A DNA stretch of 64,000 bases, taken from assembly GCF_024679095.1 (NCBI RefSeq), contig NC_066520.1, positions 8,674,509 to 8,738,508 on the forward strand, written 5' to 3'. Origin of the DNA: Eriocheir sinensis (lineage: Eukaryota > Arthropoda > Malacostraca > Decapoda > Varunidae). A program made the position numbers and the translations under genes. How positions within the stretch are numbered: position 1 is the first letter of the stretch; each line of letters begins with the position of its first letter. Positions 48,953-61,594 of this stretch are shown piece by piece. The notes under the pieces are model-generated. The model did not search any database. It saw only the letters and a program-made list of their open reading frames with translations, and was not told the DNA's origin.

Positions 48953-49746
48953 TCACGGGAAATCGGAAAAGTACATCCTCAGGTCATCCAACCGAGCTGA
49001 AGCAAAATGCCAGAAGCAACGCCTCTTCGGTGGGTCCCGAGGATGTACAAGAGCGATAGGACAGGATACAGAAATAAGGTTATGATCGGAGGATCCTAAC
49101 GGAGAGAACAGTTTGATAGAGTAAGCAGAAGGATTAGAGGTAAGGAAGAGGTCTAGAATGTTGGGCCTGTCTCCAAGACGGTCGGGAATACGAGAAGGGT
49201 GCTGGACCAACTGCTCTAGGTCGTTGAGGAGAGCAAAGTTGTAGGCTTGTTCACCAGGCTGGTCAGTGAAAGAGGATGAAAGCCAAAGCTGGTGGTGAAC
49301 ATTGAAATCTCCTAAGATGGAGATTTCAGCAAAGGAGAGTGAGTCAAGATGTGCTCCACTTTAGAGTTCAAATAGTCAAAGAATTTTACATAGTTAGAAG
49401 AGTTAGGTGAGAGATAAACAGCACAGATGTATTTAGTAATAGAATGACAATGAAATCTGAGCCAGATGGTAGAAAATTCTGAATAGTCAAGGTCGTGGGC
49501 ACGAGAGCAAGTGATGTCGTTGCGCACGCAGGCGCAACATCCAGCTTTGGATTAAAATTTAGGATAGAGATAGTAGGAGGGAACAGAGTAGAGGTTGCTG
49601 TCAGTAGCCTCAGAAAGCTGTGTTTCGGTAAGGAAGAGAAGGTGAGGTTTAGAGGAGGAGAGATGGTGTTCCACAGAATGAAAATTAGAACGAAGACTGC
49701 GAATGTTGCAGAAATTGATAAGGGGAGTTATCAGGACACCTCTCAA
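48953..49746 (-). pseudogene. endonuclease domain of element D
   Basis: INFCNIRSLRSNFHSVEHHL, then PHLLFLTETQLSE (the catalytic E-T box of LINE endonucleases) and GCCACVRNDI. After a 1-base loss near 49,335 the frame continues [14 protein letters not shown] (G-D-F-N box), [11 protein letters not shown] and [11 protein letters not shown] (S-D-H box). Stops: TAA at 49,552-49,554 in frame, and TGA at 48,953-48,955 where Trp is expected. The catalytic boxes are intact. Confidence 0.9.
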
Positions 49747-50005
49747 GTCGGCAGCCAGAATTGGGGTCCTCCCTGGGGGAAGTTATGCCCCCCCCCCAGG
49801 CGGGGACTCCGAGGATCTGTAATTTTTCGCCGTTTTGAATTTTGAATTTTGTGAAAAGGTGTGTGTGTGTGTGTGAATGTAGTGTGGTGTAAAAAGAGAG
49901 AAGAACTGTCTTTAGAGAGCATGCTGAACTGCTCTCTGGTGTTGATGAGACAAAAGGGAAACGGTTAGTGAGGACATGGGAAGGGTCTTTGAAGGGCTTC
50001 AGCAC
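49685..50005 (-). pseudogene. N-terminal leader frame of element D
   Basis: A minus frame begins MLKPFKDPSHVLTNRFPF and includes a CA-run-encoded HSHTHTHL and the segment LQILGVPAWGGGITSPRED. It joins the endonuclease frame by a one-base shift near 49,735 within a T-run. Proteins of this family carry a similar leader, as far as I recall. No zinc knuckle or other known ORF1 motif is visible. Confidence 0.65.
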
Positions 50006-50099
50006 CCTCCTCGCTTCCCATATATCCTCACCGGGAGTAGCTCACGCCCGTTCGGTAGGTGTCTTCCTACCTCCTCCATCAGCGGCGGCTAGAATTCAG

Positions 50100-50607
50100 T
50101 GTTACGCAGCCAAAAATAGGACATTTCATGGGCAGAAAATAAGTAATTAAAGCAAAGGATTAATTCGCTTTATATTCCACGGACGTATTTCAAAGTTTTA
50201 TATGATTATTTTCCTTCTTTCTAGCCCTTCATATTTCAGTGCAAAACTTAATAATAAAACGATTTTGCGTACGATTAAGTAAATAAATAAATACAACCAA
50301 AACTCAAAATACGTTGCTCCTAAAAATAAAAATAGACAGTTACATTCTAAACAATAAAATCCAAATTAGTTTTAAAGGTGCATTGATACTTCGCTCTTGA
50401 AGGGTTGGTGAAGTGAAGCGGATTGAGACAGTAATAAACAACGGCGGCTATTGATATGAGCCGCTCTAAAAACAAAATAATCTAACACAGCTGCCACGGC
50501 GGACAGCTCAGCGCCACAACAAAACAAGTCGTAAGGCCTCGCCAATCAGAGGGGATGAAGCCGTGCTCTGAAATGCTTTATTACTTGTTTACAAATGTCT
50601 GGCAGCT

Positions 50608-50610
<3 letters not shown>
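50100..50610. other. unique AT-rich sequence, no recognised gene
   Basis: Just upstream (minus sense) of element D. A CCAATCAG word occurs at ~50,544. Nothing codes convincingly. Confidence 0.55.

Positions 50611-50612
<2 letters not shown>

Positions 50613-50671
<59 letters not shown>
50613..50671. repeat. (CA)n microsatellite
   Basis: About 29 CA units. Confidence 0.97.
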
Positions 50672-50673
<2 letters not shown>

Positions 50674-50674
50674 A

Positions 50675-51036
50675 TCGCACGCCACCAGTCGCCAGAAGGA
50701 GGTAGCTAGAGGGCAGTGAGTTTTGGGGGGCTCGGGTGGAGGATAGATGCTGGGGGAGGCATTTAAGACGTTGAGAAAATGGGAGGTTGGGGACTAACGA
50801 GGAGGAGGAGGAGGAGGAGGAGGCGGAGGGGGAGGAGGAGGAAGAGAGGGAGAGTATAAGATTTGAGGCAAAGCTTAGGCTGCTGGGAAATGTGGCGGTC
50901 TGGGAGCAACTAAGATTTCGCTAAGCTGGCCTGACATTTCTACTTATTCTGACTTTCCACACACGCAGTCTTACCCCGCACTCAAATTTTTATGTTTCTG
51001 TTGCTAAATATATATACATGTGAGTGAGTGGGAGAC

Positions 51037-51073
<37 letters not shown>

Positions 51074-52000
51074 TACAGACAGAAACAGGATATGTGGAAA
51101 GCAATGGAAAGAATCGAACATACAAACTGAACGGTAAACATAAAGCTTTGGCAGGTAGATAGACACACAGTCTGACAACGATGAATAAAAAATAAGTCTA
51201 GAAAATATATAGCGTCGATAAAAGACAAAAATAGATGCACAGGCGAACAAACAGACGCTCAAAGACGAGGGGGGGAATAAAACGACAGAGATACATGCAG
51301 GTCGAGCCGGCAAGAAGGAAAAAAAGAAATAGAAAAATGAAAAAGGGAACTGAAGCCTAAAGTAAATATAGGCAAGAATATGCATGACATCTCTGCACTA
51401 ACTGAAAAAGAAAAAAAAAAAAGACATAACGAGAAGAATGAAAAATGGAATCGTGCACAAACTTTTTTTATTGTTATTAAGATTTACACTGAAATAATTA
51501 TGAAAAGCTAGAAAGAAGGAAAATGAATCATGTAAAACTTTGAAATAGGTCCACGGAATATAAAGCGAATTAAATCTGCTACAAACCTGAGAAAAATAAA
51601 ACATTAAACATAAGCCATCCCCCAAAAATATGAAAACGTGAGGAAAGCAAACAGGGATGAAAAAAAGAGCAAAAAATAACGTAGAAAAAATACCAGAAAT
51701 CCTCGATCACCTGGTATTTCCCTTCACCTGGAATTTTCTCTTCTCTCACTCGCTCCAAATCCAAAAAAATGAAATGGAGAGGAAAAAAAAAAAGACCAGG
51801 TGAAAAATTGGATATCACATTCGCGAAGCGCAAATTTCGTTTTCAGTGTGAAATATGGAGGCGTTGGGGGCGCTATCTATCGGTGTAGCTGTTCTTGGCT
51901 TTCGTTTTATCTATCGGGCTTGTCGCGCTCCTGTTCCTCTTCCCTAAATGAGTTTGATACGGAGGATCTTCATGTTTGTGGCGGCGGCTGGGATGGGAAA
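50675..52000. other. unique and A-rich sequence with short repeats
   Basis: A GGA run (50,800-50,845), a (GACA)n run (51,039-51,072), then A-rich sequence to ~51,830 and mixed sequence. No gene supported. Confidence 0.65.
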
Positions 52001-52039
52001 GGAGAGGAAAGGAGAGGAGAAAAGTAGAACGGTTTGTGG

Positions 52040-52770
52040 GAATGATGGGAGGGAGGGAGGGAGGGAGGGAGAGCAGGCAAAAATGAAGGAAGAGGGGAGG
52101 GAGTAGAAGGGAAGGTAGAATCAAGGGAAGGAAGGTTTAGAGGGAGGTTGGGGGAAGGGAAGGACGAAAGAGGGATGAAAAAGAGGGGAGAAAAAGGCGA
52201 ATGGAAGAAAACGAATACGGAGAGACAGGAAAGCGGAGGAGAAAGGTAGGTGGAAAAATAGAGGAAAAAGAGGATGAGAAGGATAAAGAAATGAGGGAGG
52301 AGAGGAAGGAAAGGAAGGAAGGAAGAGAGGGAAGGGAGGAAAGGAAGGAACGGCACGGCACGAAAGGGATATAAAGGAAGGAAGAGAGAGGAGAGGAAAG
52401 AAAGGAAAGGAAAGGAAAGGAAAAAAAAGAAAGGAACGGAAAGGAAAGGAAGAGAAGAGAAGGGGAGGGAAGGGAAGGGAACGGAATGGATAGGAGGAGA
52501 ACGGAACAGAACGGGAGGGAGGAAGGGAAAGGAAGGAAAGGGAAGGGAAGGGAAGGGAAGGGAAGGGAGGAGAAGGAAAGGAAATGGAAGGGAATGGAAG
52601 GGAAGGGAAAGGAAAATGAAGGAAAGGAAATGGAAGGGAAGGGAAGGGAAGGGAAGGGAGGAGAAGGAAAGGAAATGGAAGGGAAGGGAAGGGAAGGGAA
52701 GGGAAGGGAAGGGAAGGGAAGGGAGGAGAAGGAAAGGAAATGGAAGGGAAGGGAAGGGATGAGAAAAATA
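52040..52770. repeat. GGAA / GGGAA purine arrays
   Basis: GGGA units (52,047-52,070), irregular GGAAG sequence, then GGAAA and GGGAA pentamers with recurring GGAGGAGAAGGAAAGGAAAT blocks (about 52,565, 52,655 and 52,720). This gives a higher-order repeat of purine words. Confidence 0.92.
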
Positions 52771-52981
52771 CGTGGAAGTTTTCAGGTTTTCTTACTTTAG
52801 TTTATTATTTCCGAATATGTTTTCAGTCTCTCCCTTTCGTTTATTTATTAAGTTTTAGCGTTGTTTTCTCTGAAGTTTGCAATTTCACTGAGTTATCAAT
52901 ACTTCTTTTTTTTATGAGTTGGACCGAAATGTTTTATTTTTTTATATATTTTACCAAAGCAGTTTTTAGTTAGTGGTGGAG

Positions 52982-52986
<5 letters not shown>

Positions 52987-53021
<35 letters not shown>

Positions 53022-53088
53022 CAGTAGTAGTAGTAGTAGTAGCAGTAGCAGTAGCAGTAGCAGTAGTAGTAGTAGTAGTAGTAGTAGC
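52987..53088. repeat. (AGT)n / (AGC)n compound microsatellite
   Basis: AGT units interrupted by AGCAGT units that increase towards the middle, consistent with point-mutated units being copied within the array. Confidence 0.95.
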
Positions 53089-53311
53089 ACAAAAAAATGA
53101 AATGAAAAAGTAATCGAAGTAACAAAAATTAATATAATAGTTGAACAGGTACGTTATAGCAAGCACCATTCACTTATCTTGATTTCTTTGCATGACACCG
53201 AGTCGCATTATAAGAGATAACAACAAATATTTAAGTCCGCGATGAAAAAAAATAAAGAAAATGAGAATCTCCCTTTAGGAATAACGGTAGAAGAAAAAAA
53301 AAGACGCAACA

Positions 53312-53312
<1 letters not shown>

Positions 53313-53393
<81 letters not shown>
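53313..53393. repeat. (GA)n microsatellite
   Basis: About 40 uninterrupted GA units. Confidence 0.97.
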
Positions 53394-53396
<3 letters not shown>

Positions 53397-53690
53397 CGTC
53401 CCACACAGATCTCTTACACGTACGCGTCAGCCCGTCAATCTCCCGTTTCTTTCCCTTCCTCGACAGCCTTTGATGGTCTTGTTCACCCTGGAGGCACATC
53501 CCACCGCTCACCACCACCACCACCACCACCTCCACCTCCCGCTGCTCCTCCTCCACCTCCTGCTCTTCCTTCACGGCGGGAGATTTTGCTGAACCGAAAT
53601 CGTAAGAAAAGCCGAATTCTCCCGAGGACGTGGGGAAGACTGTTCAATACCCGGATATTGTTAAAGCAATAGTAGTGCTTTCCGATTCTT
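53394..53690. other. unique sequence with CAC/CCT-rich centre
   Basis: A good acceptor-like TTTCTTTCCCTTCCTCGACAG ends at ~53,466. A Pro-rich frame follows (FDGLVHPGGTSHRSPP, then Pro and Ala runs, then RREILLNRN) with a donor-like ATC|GTAAGA at ~53,600. This could be an exon or chance around a CAC repeat. Confidence 0.3.
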
Positions 53691-53694
53691 TGGT

Positions 53695-53705
53695 GTGTGT
53701 GTGTG

Positions 53706-53738
<33 letters not shown>

Positions 53739-53911
53739 TTTATGGGAAACTTTCTGTGCTCCTTCTGTACGACTGTTTGTGTGTTTCCGTTTTGTTTCTC
53801 TTTTGTGTGCAGGTGACAGAAACTTTCTTTTGCTGCTGCACATCACTTTCGTTTATTGGCTGCGTGTGTTTGTTCAATGTTGCGTGAGCGAGTGCGTGTG
53901 CGTGGGCGTTT

Positions 53912-53944
<33 letters not shown>

Positions 53945-54205
53945 AAACCAGTGGTGTACAGTAGAGCGCAGTGAAGAAATGTATGAAAATAAATATAAAA
54001 AAGTTTTCGGAATATCGTTTACACTTTAGGCTTGCAGTGGAGACAAATGACTGACAGAACGGAGGAAAAAAGCGACAAGAAGAGTACAGCTTTTTTTGTT
54101 TTCCTTTCTTTTTACGTGTCTGTGTGTGTGTGTGTGTGAGGGAAGGGAAGAAAAGGAAAGAAAATGTAGAGAAGAGTACAGCATTTTTGTTTTCCTTTCT
54201 TTTCA

Positions 54206-54287
<82 letters not shown>

Positions 54288-54346
54288 GAAGGAAGAAAAG
54301 GAAAGAAATGTAGAGAAGAGTACAGCATTTTTGTTTTACTTTCTTT

Positions 54347-54414
<68 letters not shown>

Positions 54415-54478
54415 GAAGGAAAGAAAAGGGAAAGAAAATGTAGAGAAGAGTACAGCATTTTCGTCTTCCTTTCTTTTT

Positions 54479-54548
<70 letters not shown>

Positions 54549-54600
54549 GAAGGGAAGAAAAAAGAAAGGAAACGTAGAGAGACGAAGGGAAGGCGCGCAC
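53695..54600. repeat. GT arrays in a repeated array-plus-spacer module
   Basis: GT runs at about 53,695-53,737 and 53,915-53,942. From 54,060 four modules each have a ~75-bp spacer (AGAGAAGAGTACAGC, TTTTCCTTTCTTTTTACGTG, GAGGGAAGGGAAGAAAAGG) and a GT array. AGAGTACAGC lies at about 54,081, 54,173, 54,317 and 54,447. GT length varies from ~9 to ~45 units between modules. Confidence 0.94.
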
Positions 54601-54682
54601 GTGTAACAAACGAGAGGATAACAGACACAAGGCACTGCCATCTGTTGCGGGTTTTGAGCACTCGTGAGGGAAACAATATAGA

Positions 54683-55017
54683 CCAAGAAATAATGGACAC
54701 GTGTGAAGCAATGTAGTACTGTTGCCACTACCACTGTTATTTTCTTTTTGTCATTCTTATTGCCGGTACTCCAACTACCCTTATTAAAGTAGACACAGTG
54801 GGCTGAGCGGCAAGAAATGATGGACTCTTGTGGATCGATATAATAATGTTGTCACCGTCACTACCCTCTAGTTATTATTATTGCTATTTTCACTACCACT
54901 CCAGCCCCTCTTATTAAACTAGACAGGCAGAGGGTTGCGCAGGAAGAAATGATATACGCGAATGAAACGATGTAATATTGTGGTCACTACCTTTGTTCTT
55001 CAGTTTTTTTATTATTA

Positions 55018-55051
<34 letters not shown>

Positions 55052-55130
55052 CAGTACAACTACATCAGCTCTTATTAAATCAGAGCCGGACAGAGTGGGT
55101 TGAGCAGGAAGTGGGAATGTACTGCGACCA
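54683..55130. repeat. ~130-bp tandem repeat, about 3.5 copies, one with a TTA expansion
   Basis: Units share GCAAGAAATGATGGACTC-like, GTCACTACC, CTTATTAAA and AGACAGAGTGGGTTGAGCAG-like words. CTTATTAAA lies at about 54,780, 54,910 and 55,071. The TTATTATT word present in unit 2 is expanded to ~15 TTA units in unit 3 (55,008-55,050). Confidence 0.88.
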
Positions 55131-55135
55131 CATTG

Positions 55136-55210
55136 TTTTTTTACAGCAAAGGAAGCAGGTCAAGGTCAAACACAAAAACGAAAAAACAAAAGATCCCGCT
55201 AAGGTCTGCT
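55136..55210 (-). mobile_element. probable family D 3' tail fragment
   Basis: TTTTTTTACAGCAAAGGAAG, then AGGTCAAGG, an A-rich stretch and CCCGCTAAGGTCTGCTC parallel the end of element D (ACAGCTAAGGAGACAG, TTCAAGGGCG, A-run, CCCGCTACTCACTGCTC). More diverged than the other copies. Confidence 0.5.
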
Positions 55211-55289
55211 CAAATAAAAGAAAATTAAGTGGACAAAAGAGGAAAGGGAATAAAGAATAAAATGAGAAAGTAAATGAAGGGAAATGGCT

Positions 55290-55865
55290 AGGAGAAAAAA
55301 GAATAAAGAATAAAATGCGGGAAAAAGGTGAAAAGGGGACAAATAAAATAATGGGAAAGTATATGCAGGGAAAACGCCAAGAGGAAATTAAAGAAAGAGT
55401 AAAAGGGGGAAGTAAGTGCGGGTAAAATCATCTCCCTTCCTCTACTTCCTAACACGAAACATTCTCATTCCAGAAAATATAGAAAAGAAAGAATAAAATG
55501 GGAAAGTACACGCGCGTAAAGTAATCCGCCCTTCACTACTTTCTAACACGAGACATTCCTCATTCAACTCATTCCAGAAAATATAGAAAAGAAAGAATAA
55601 AATGGGAAAGTACACGCGCGTAAAGTAGTCCGCCCTTCACTACTTTCTAACACGAGACATTCCTCATTCAACTCATTCCAGAAAATATAGAAAAGAAAGA
55701 ATAAAATGGGAAAATACATGCGGGTAAAATCATCTCCTTTCCTCTATATCCTAACACGAAACATTCTCATTCCAGAAAATATAGAAAAGAAAGAATAAAA
55801 TGGGAAAGTACACGCGGGTAAAATCATCCGCCCTCCTCTACTCCCTGGCACGAGACATTCTCATT
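55290..55865. repeat. ~104-bp tandem repeat, 4-5 copies
   Basis: GAAAATATAGAAAAGAAAG recurs at about 55,473, 55,577, 55,681 and 55,775 (spacings 104, 104, 94). Units also share GTACACGCGCGTAAAGTA or its GCGGGTAAAATCATC variant, and TAACACGAGACATTC. Less regular units extend back to ~55,290. Confidence 0.92.
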
Positions 55866-55869
55866 CAAA

Positions 55870-56698
55870 GTCCGTCTGGCCACGTCCATGCACCGCGGAG
55901 CCTCGTCGTGGCAGCCGAGCATCTCTCAGCACCCGCCGCCTCACGTGCCATGAATAATATACAGAAGTCTGGTTCCCTCTTTTTATTGGATGCACGAAAA
56001 TATATTCTCACTTGCGATAAAATAAGGAAATCTGGTGTAGGTAATTTTTCCGATATGAAGCTAAACCTCTCATGCCGCTAATTATAAACAAAAAGGACCC
56101 ATCAACAAGTACTTATAAATACACACAGTCCATCAATACAATCATACAATACATCAACATGTGCTTATAAATACACTTACGATATACAATAAATAAGAGG
56201 GCATGGGTGATCTTACAACAGAAGCATTACACCTACGCTTCCACTTACGATAAAACAAAATAAAAAAATATAAAAAAACATAATACCTCGACAAAAGGCT
56301 CACATAAGCAATTAAATCGCGAGAAGAAAAAAAATATGTAACCTTTCAACATTAATTAACACCTCAACTGACATTCACGAATTAAAATAAAAAGAGGAAG
56401 GAGTATGCCATTTTTTGACGTTGGCTTACACCTACACCTGACCTTTAACAATTACACAGAACGGAAGGAATAAGTCATCTTTCGACCTGGACGCGAGATA
56501 AATCATTCCTGGCGGGTCTCGCGGCGGAGGCTGAGGTCGCGTGAGGCGCAGGGACACAAAGGCCGCCAAATTACCTACAAAAGAACCTCGCCTCGCCGAA
56601 CGTGAATTCTGGCACCGGAAGCTTCTCGCGGGGGCTGAAAAGACTGAGACGCGCCGAAAAATGGAATGAGCCCAATGGTTACACAGGAAAAGTTTACG

Positions 56699-56700
<2 letters not shown>
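55870..56700. other. unique sequence, no recognised gene
   Basis: GC-richer at 55,870-55,950 and 56,480-56,690, AT-rich between. 56,100-56,190 has a loose ~60-bp duplication (TACTTATAAATACAC / TGCTTATAAATACAC). No domain or clear exon. Confidence 0.55.

Positions 56701-56702
<2 letters not shown>

Positions 56703-56780
<78 letters not shown>
56703..56780. repeat. (CA)n microsatellite
   Basis: About 39 uninterrupted CA units. Confidence 0.97.
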
Positions 56781-56782
<2 letters not shown>

Positions 56783-56789
56783 TTCCTTG

Positions 56790-57250
56790 CTTGTTTTTCA
56801 TCCACGATACGGCGGACAATTAGCTTCTGGTTCACAATTAACAAATAAACATGAGAAGGAAATGTTGAGCAATTGTGAATGGAAGAGAAAAATAAGACCC
56901 AGACATGTATTAGATAAAATATATATACAATTCACTATACGAATACACGAATGAATAAATAACTGGAGAAAAAGAATAATGAGGCCAATTTACAATGTAC
57001 AAAATTTTTAAAAAGTAAACAGCGCACACATTATTATAACCAGGAAATTCAAAAGAAAAAGACAGAACTGAAAAAAAGAAAAGTGTTGGCTATATTTTCC
57101 AAGTGTACAGAACAGGGACATGACATTTTTCATCCTTATCCTCTTATAAGAAAACGTCTCGTAACGGAAGGAAAAAATGTTGGTTATTTTAATATTGTTG
57201 TAAAGTTTCATTAATTAAGACGAAGCCTCGCCGAGGACACCTGCTGCTTC
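56790..57250. other. unique AT-rich sequence, nothing recognised
   Basis: A-rich mixed sequence without repeats or a domain-bearing frame. Confidence 0.6.
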
Positions 57251-57262
57251 CGTCCAGGCCAG

Positions 57263-58727
<1,465 letters not shown>

Positions 58728-58817
<90 letters not shown>

Positions 58818-58973
58818 GCTATGGGAGACACATAATATCAGACTACGGCTTTCCAGCAAGAGGTGACTGACAGACAAGAGACAAACACAGACAGACAAAC
58901 ACATTACAAACACACAAACACTGAACTCGACCACCCAATCAACGAACTTTAACCATCCACCTTAAAACGCCTG

Positions 58974-59022
<49 letters not shown>
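58728..59022. repeat. (GT)n and (CA)n microsatellites
   Basis: A GT run with one ATGT interruption (58,728-58,815), ~160 bp with GACAGACA-type words, then a CA run (58,978-59,022). Complementary arrays, again a potential inverted pair. Confidence 0.96.
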
Positions 59023-59024
<2 letters not shown>

Positions 59025-59029
59025 GGTTA

Positions 59030-59935
59030 ATTAAAAGAGGAAAGTTAGTAAGACAACAGCAGCAGCGTAACGAAATAAAAAAAAATTGAGCGAAAGAAAA
59101 TGTTTGAAAAAAATGAGAAATGTAACTTATCCGGATTTCTCTTACACCTGAAAAAGAAATGGGGAAAAGAGGCAAAAAAAAAAAAAAAGCGTTCAACTCA
59201 CACAGGGATAATCCAGTTTCATTCTTTCCGCCTCCGAGTAATGAATACGGGGAAAATCTCCATAAAGACGTGTTTTTATTTACTTTTTTTTACCGCTCCA
59301 CTTCACTCCTGATTGGCCGGATTGGATCAGCCGACGGACCAATGACATCTGTTAGCCCTTAGATTGGAATATCTACTGTTATTACTATTCTCTTTTTTTG
59401 TGTGTGTGGCAGGTGGGGGGGTTTAACATGTATTATTGGAACGATAGAAAATATAAATTGTTCTGCATTCTCATTTCCATAAAAGAGAAAAAAAAAGGTC
59501 TTTTTTCCTCCGTTTTATGATGATGATGATGGTGATGATGATGATGATGATAGTGACGATGACCTGGTTTCAAAAGACTATACTTAGCATAAATGAATTA
59601 TATATAGAAAGAGAAGAAAGTGAATGACAAGGAATGAATTGAAGTCGGCGATGAACTTACAGAAAGGTAGTCAAATCCACTTTGAGATGAAGAGGACACA
59701 AAAAATCATAAACAGTTTAGCACAGATAAATCTAACGACACTCTTTTAGAAACCACTTAACATTCATGACAGCTAGATTCTCTTTTCATCAAACTATACT
59801 TTCAAAACAAGCTGGAGAGGATTACCAAACACGTCATATACATCTATCGGATTGTGCTTGAAATAACACCGAGTTGCAGAAAGAAACACTAATGAAAAGA
59901 ACTGTCAAGTCCTACCCCGAGCGTTCTGTCCTTCC
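59030..59935. other. unique sequence with (GAT)n and a CCAAT cluster
   Basis: A GAT array (59,517-59,560) and four CCAAT-type pentamers within 56 bp (59,312-59,367). No domain-bearing frame. Confidence 0.6.
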
Positions 59936-59939
59936 CCAT

Positions 59940-60530
59940 GTCACTCCACCTTACTGCCCTTTAACCTGTCCCACCCTCTTCTCATCCACCTTAAAGGACT
60001 CTAAAGGGCGCATGTCTATACCCACTCGTTCTCTCGCCTTTCCCAGACTTATCCTTCTCCCGAGCGTTTTGTCCGTTCTCCGTCTCACCTGTCTCGTGTC
60101 CCTCCACCTTGCTGTTCTTTAACCTCCCCGTCTTTGGTCCCCTTCAAGACTCTAAATGGCGCATGTCTTTACCTAATCGTTGCCACTGCCTTTCCCAAAC
60201 TTATCCTTCTCCCTAACGTTCTGTCCTTTCTCCGTCTTATCCGTCTTGTGTCACTTCACCTTGCTGTCCGTTACGTGCCTTTCTTTACTCCACCTCCAAT
60301 GACACTAACGGGCGCATGTCTTTACCCTATTGCTCTCTCCGCCTTGCCGACTTAGTCTTCTCTCCAACGTTCTGTCTTTTCTCCGGCTCATCCGTCTGTG
60401 TCCCTCCATCTTGCTGCCCTTTAACCTGTCCCCCCTTCTTTGCTACATCTCAAAAGACTCTTAAGGCCGCATGTCTTTACTCAATCGTTCTCTCCGGTTT
60501 TCCCCGCGACCTATCCTTCCTGTGTCCTCC
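59940..60530. repeat. ~153-bp tandem repeat, about 4 copies
   Basis: GCGCATGTCT marks units at about 60,008, 60,159 and 60,312, and a variant CCGCATGTCT at 60,468 (spacings 151, 153, 156). Shared words include CTTGCTGCCCTTTAACCTG, GACTCTAAAGGGCG and ACGTTCTGTCCTTTCTCCG. Units differ by ~15-25%, an old array. Confidence 0.9.
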
Positions 60531-60749
60531 GCCGCACCGCCCGTCCCTGCCCCCTTGCTCTGCCCTCCCTGCCGAATGGAGGACTCAGGGGGTGTAATAG
60601 TATATACCATTACCCTCTCTTTTCTAAAGGTGGATATCCTTTTCCATTCGTACTCTCTGGCCTACTCTGCATCATTCTTTCCGTCCCTCCCCCCCTGCCG
60701 CTTTTCCACCCTGCCCTTCCCTCCCTGCCGCCGCGCCTCCTATGCATGA

Positions 60750-61590
60750 GTCACCTGATTTACATCGCGCCCCCGCCTGCACCTGAACGACTTTAGGAAC
60801 GAGAGACTGTGCCTGGCGGGGGTCGTAGAAGGGATAGATGGCTGCCGCCGGTGGGGATTATGATCAATGCACGTAATGTAGCGTTTGGCCGCGCACCGAC
60901 AATTACCTGTATTGGAGACGCCCACCTGCCGAGCCACCTGGGAGCCTAGCAAGGTTAATCGCCTTCGAAAAATAGATATGGAGGCTAATTGAGTTGATGC
61001 ACCTGATAACCGGTATTGACAGGTGTTCGATGCTGGCTTAATTTTCATATAACTTCAGGTGGATGTCGATTTTGTATAAGAGGCTTTAAAGAGACTTGGA
61101 ACATGCTTTACGTGAGAAATACGGACATTAAAGTAAATTAGGATGATGTACCAGGTGAATGATATCGATACGTGTTTGGTTGTGTATTAATTAACCGCCT
61201 GGGACACCTGCAAGACTAATCACGTGGGGAAAGCTGTCATTGAGGTAAACTGTAATGATACACCTGGAAAGTGATATTAAAAGGTGTTCGATCACGACTC
61301 TATTAGTCACCTGATAACTTTGCACAGTCGATCATTCGCGTGAACATTAATGGAGGTTAATTAAGAGAGTGCACCTGTTGAACGGTATTGGAAAGTGTTC
61401 GCTGGTGTTTTAATTAGTCACCTGTGGCATATATGTGGATATTACTCGCGGAAAATGTACACTGAGGTTAACTAATACGATAACGTGATGATATTAATAA
61501 CTGTCCGATTATGATGCAGTGAACGACATGACACACTTGTAAGGTAAATAACTTGGAAAACAGCCAAGAGAGGTACTTCCCACGGCACAG
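60750..61590. repeat. decayed ~112-bp tandem repeat rich in CACCTG motifs
   Basis: A block of the form CACCTG-A-CGGTATTG-AGGTGTTCG recurs at about 60,999, 61,147, 61,258, 61,370 and 61,482 (spacings 148, 111, 112, 112). An older-looking unit lies near 60,869. Between blocks TTAATTAGTCACCTG and GAGGTTAATTAA recur. CACCTG or its complement CAGGTG occurs 13 times between 60,752 and 61,424. That hexamer is an E-box bound by Snail/Zeb and bHLH factors in animals. A regulatory role is inference. Confidence 0.8.
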
Positions 61591-61594
61591 CAGA

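Larger units (their letters stand above)
46656..50090 (-). mobile_element. element D: near-complete non-LTR retrotransposon, dead
   Basis: On the minus strand: a 5' region with a leader frame (50,005-49,740), an apurinic-type endonuclease (49,746-48,960), a linker, a reverse transcriptase (48,919-47,635), a C-terminal region (to ~46,800), a 3' UTR and an 11-base poly-A tail (46,656-46,666). At ~3.4 kb it is the longest element in the window. The 5' limit is approximate and no target-site duplication was found. Fragments of the same 3' end lie at 15.31, 30.88, 32.32, 55.14 and 57.32 kb. It resembles the Jockey-like 'transposon BS' proteins often annotated in crabs (from memory). Confidence 0.9.

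Noticed and set aside
46640..50110. target-site duplication of element D
   Set aside because: The sequence beyond the poly-A side (GTGTCAAAACC on minus) was not found near the 5' limit.
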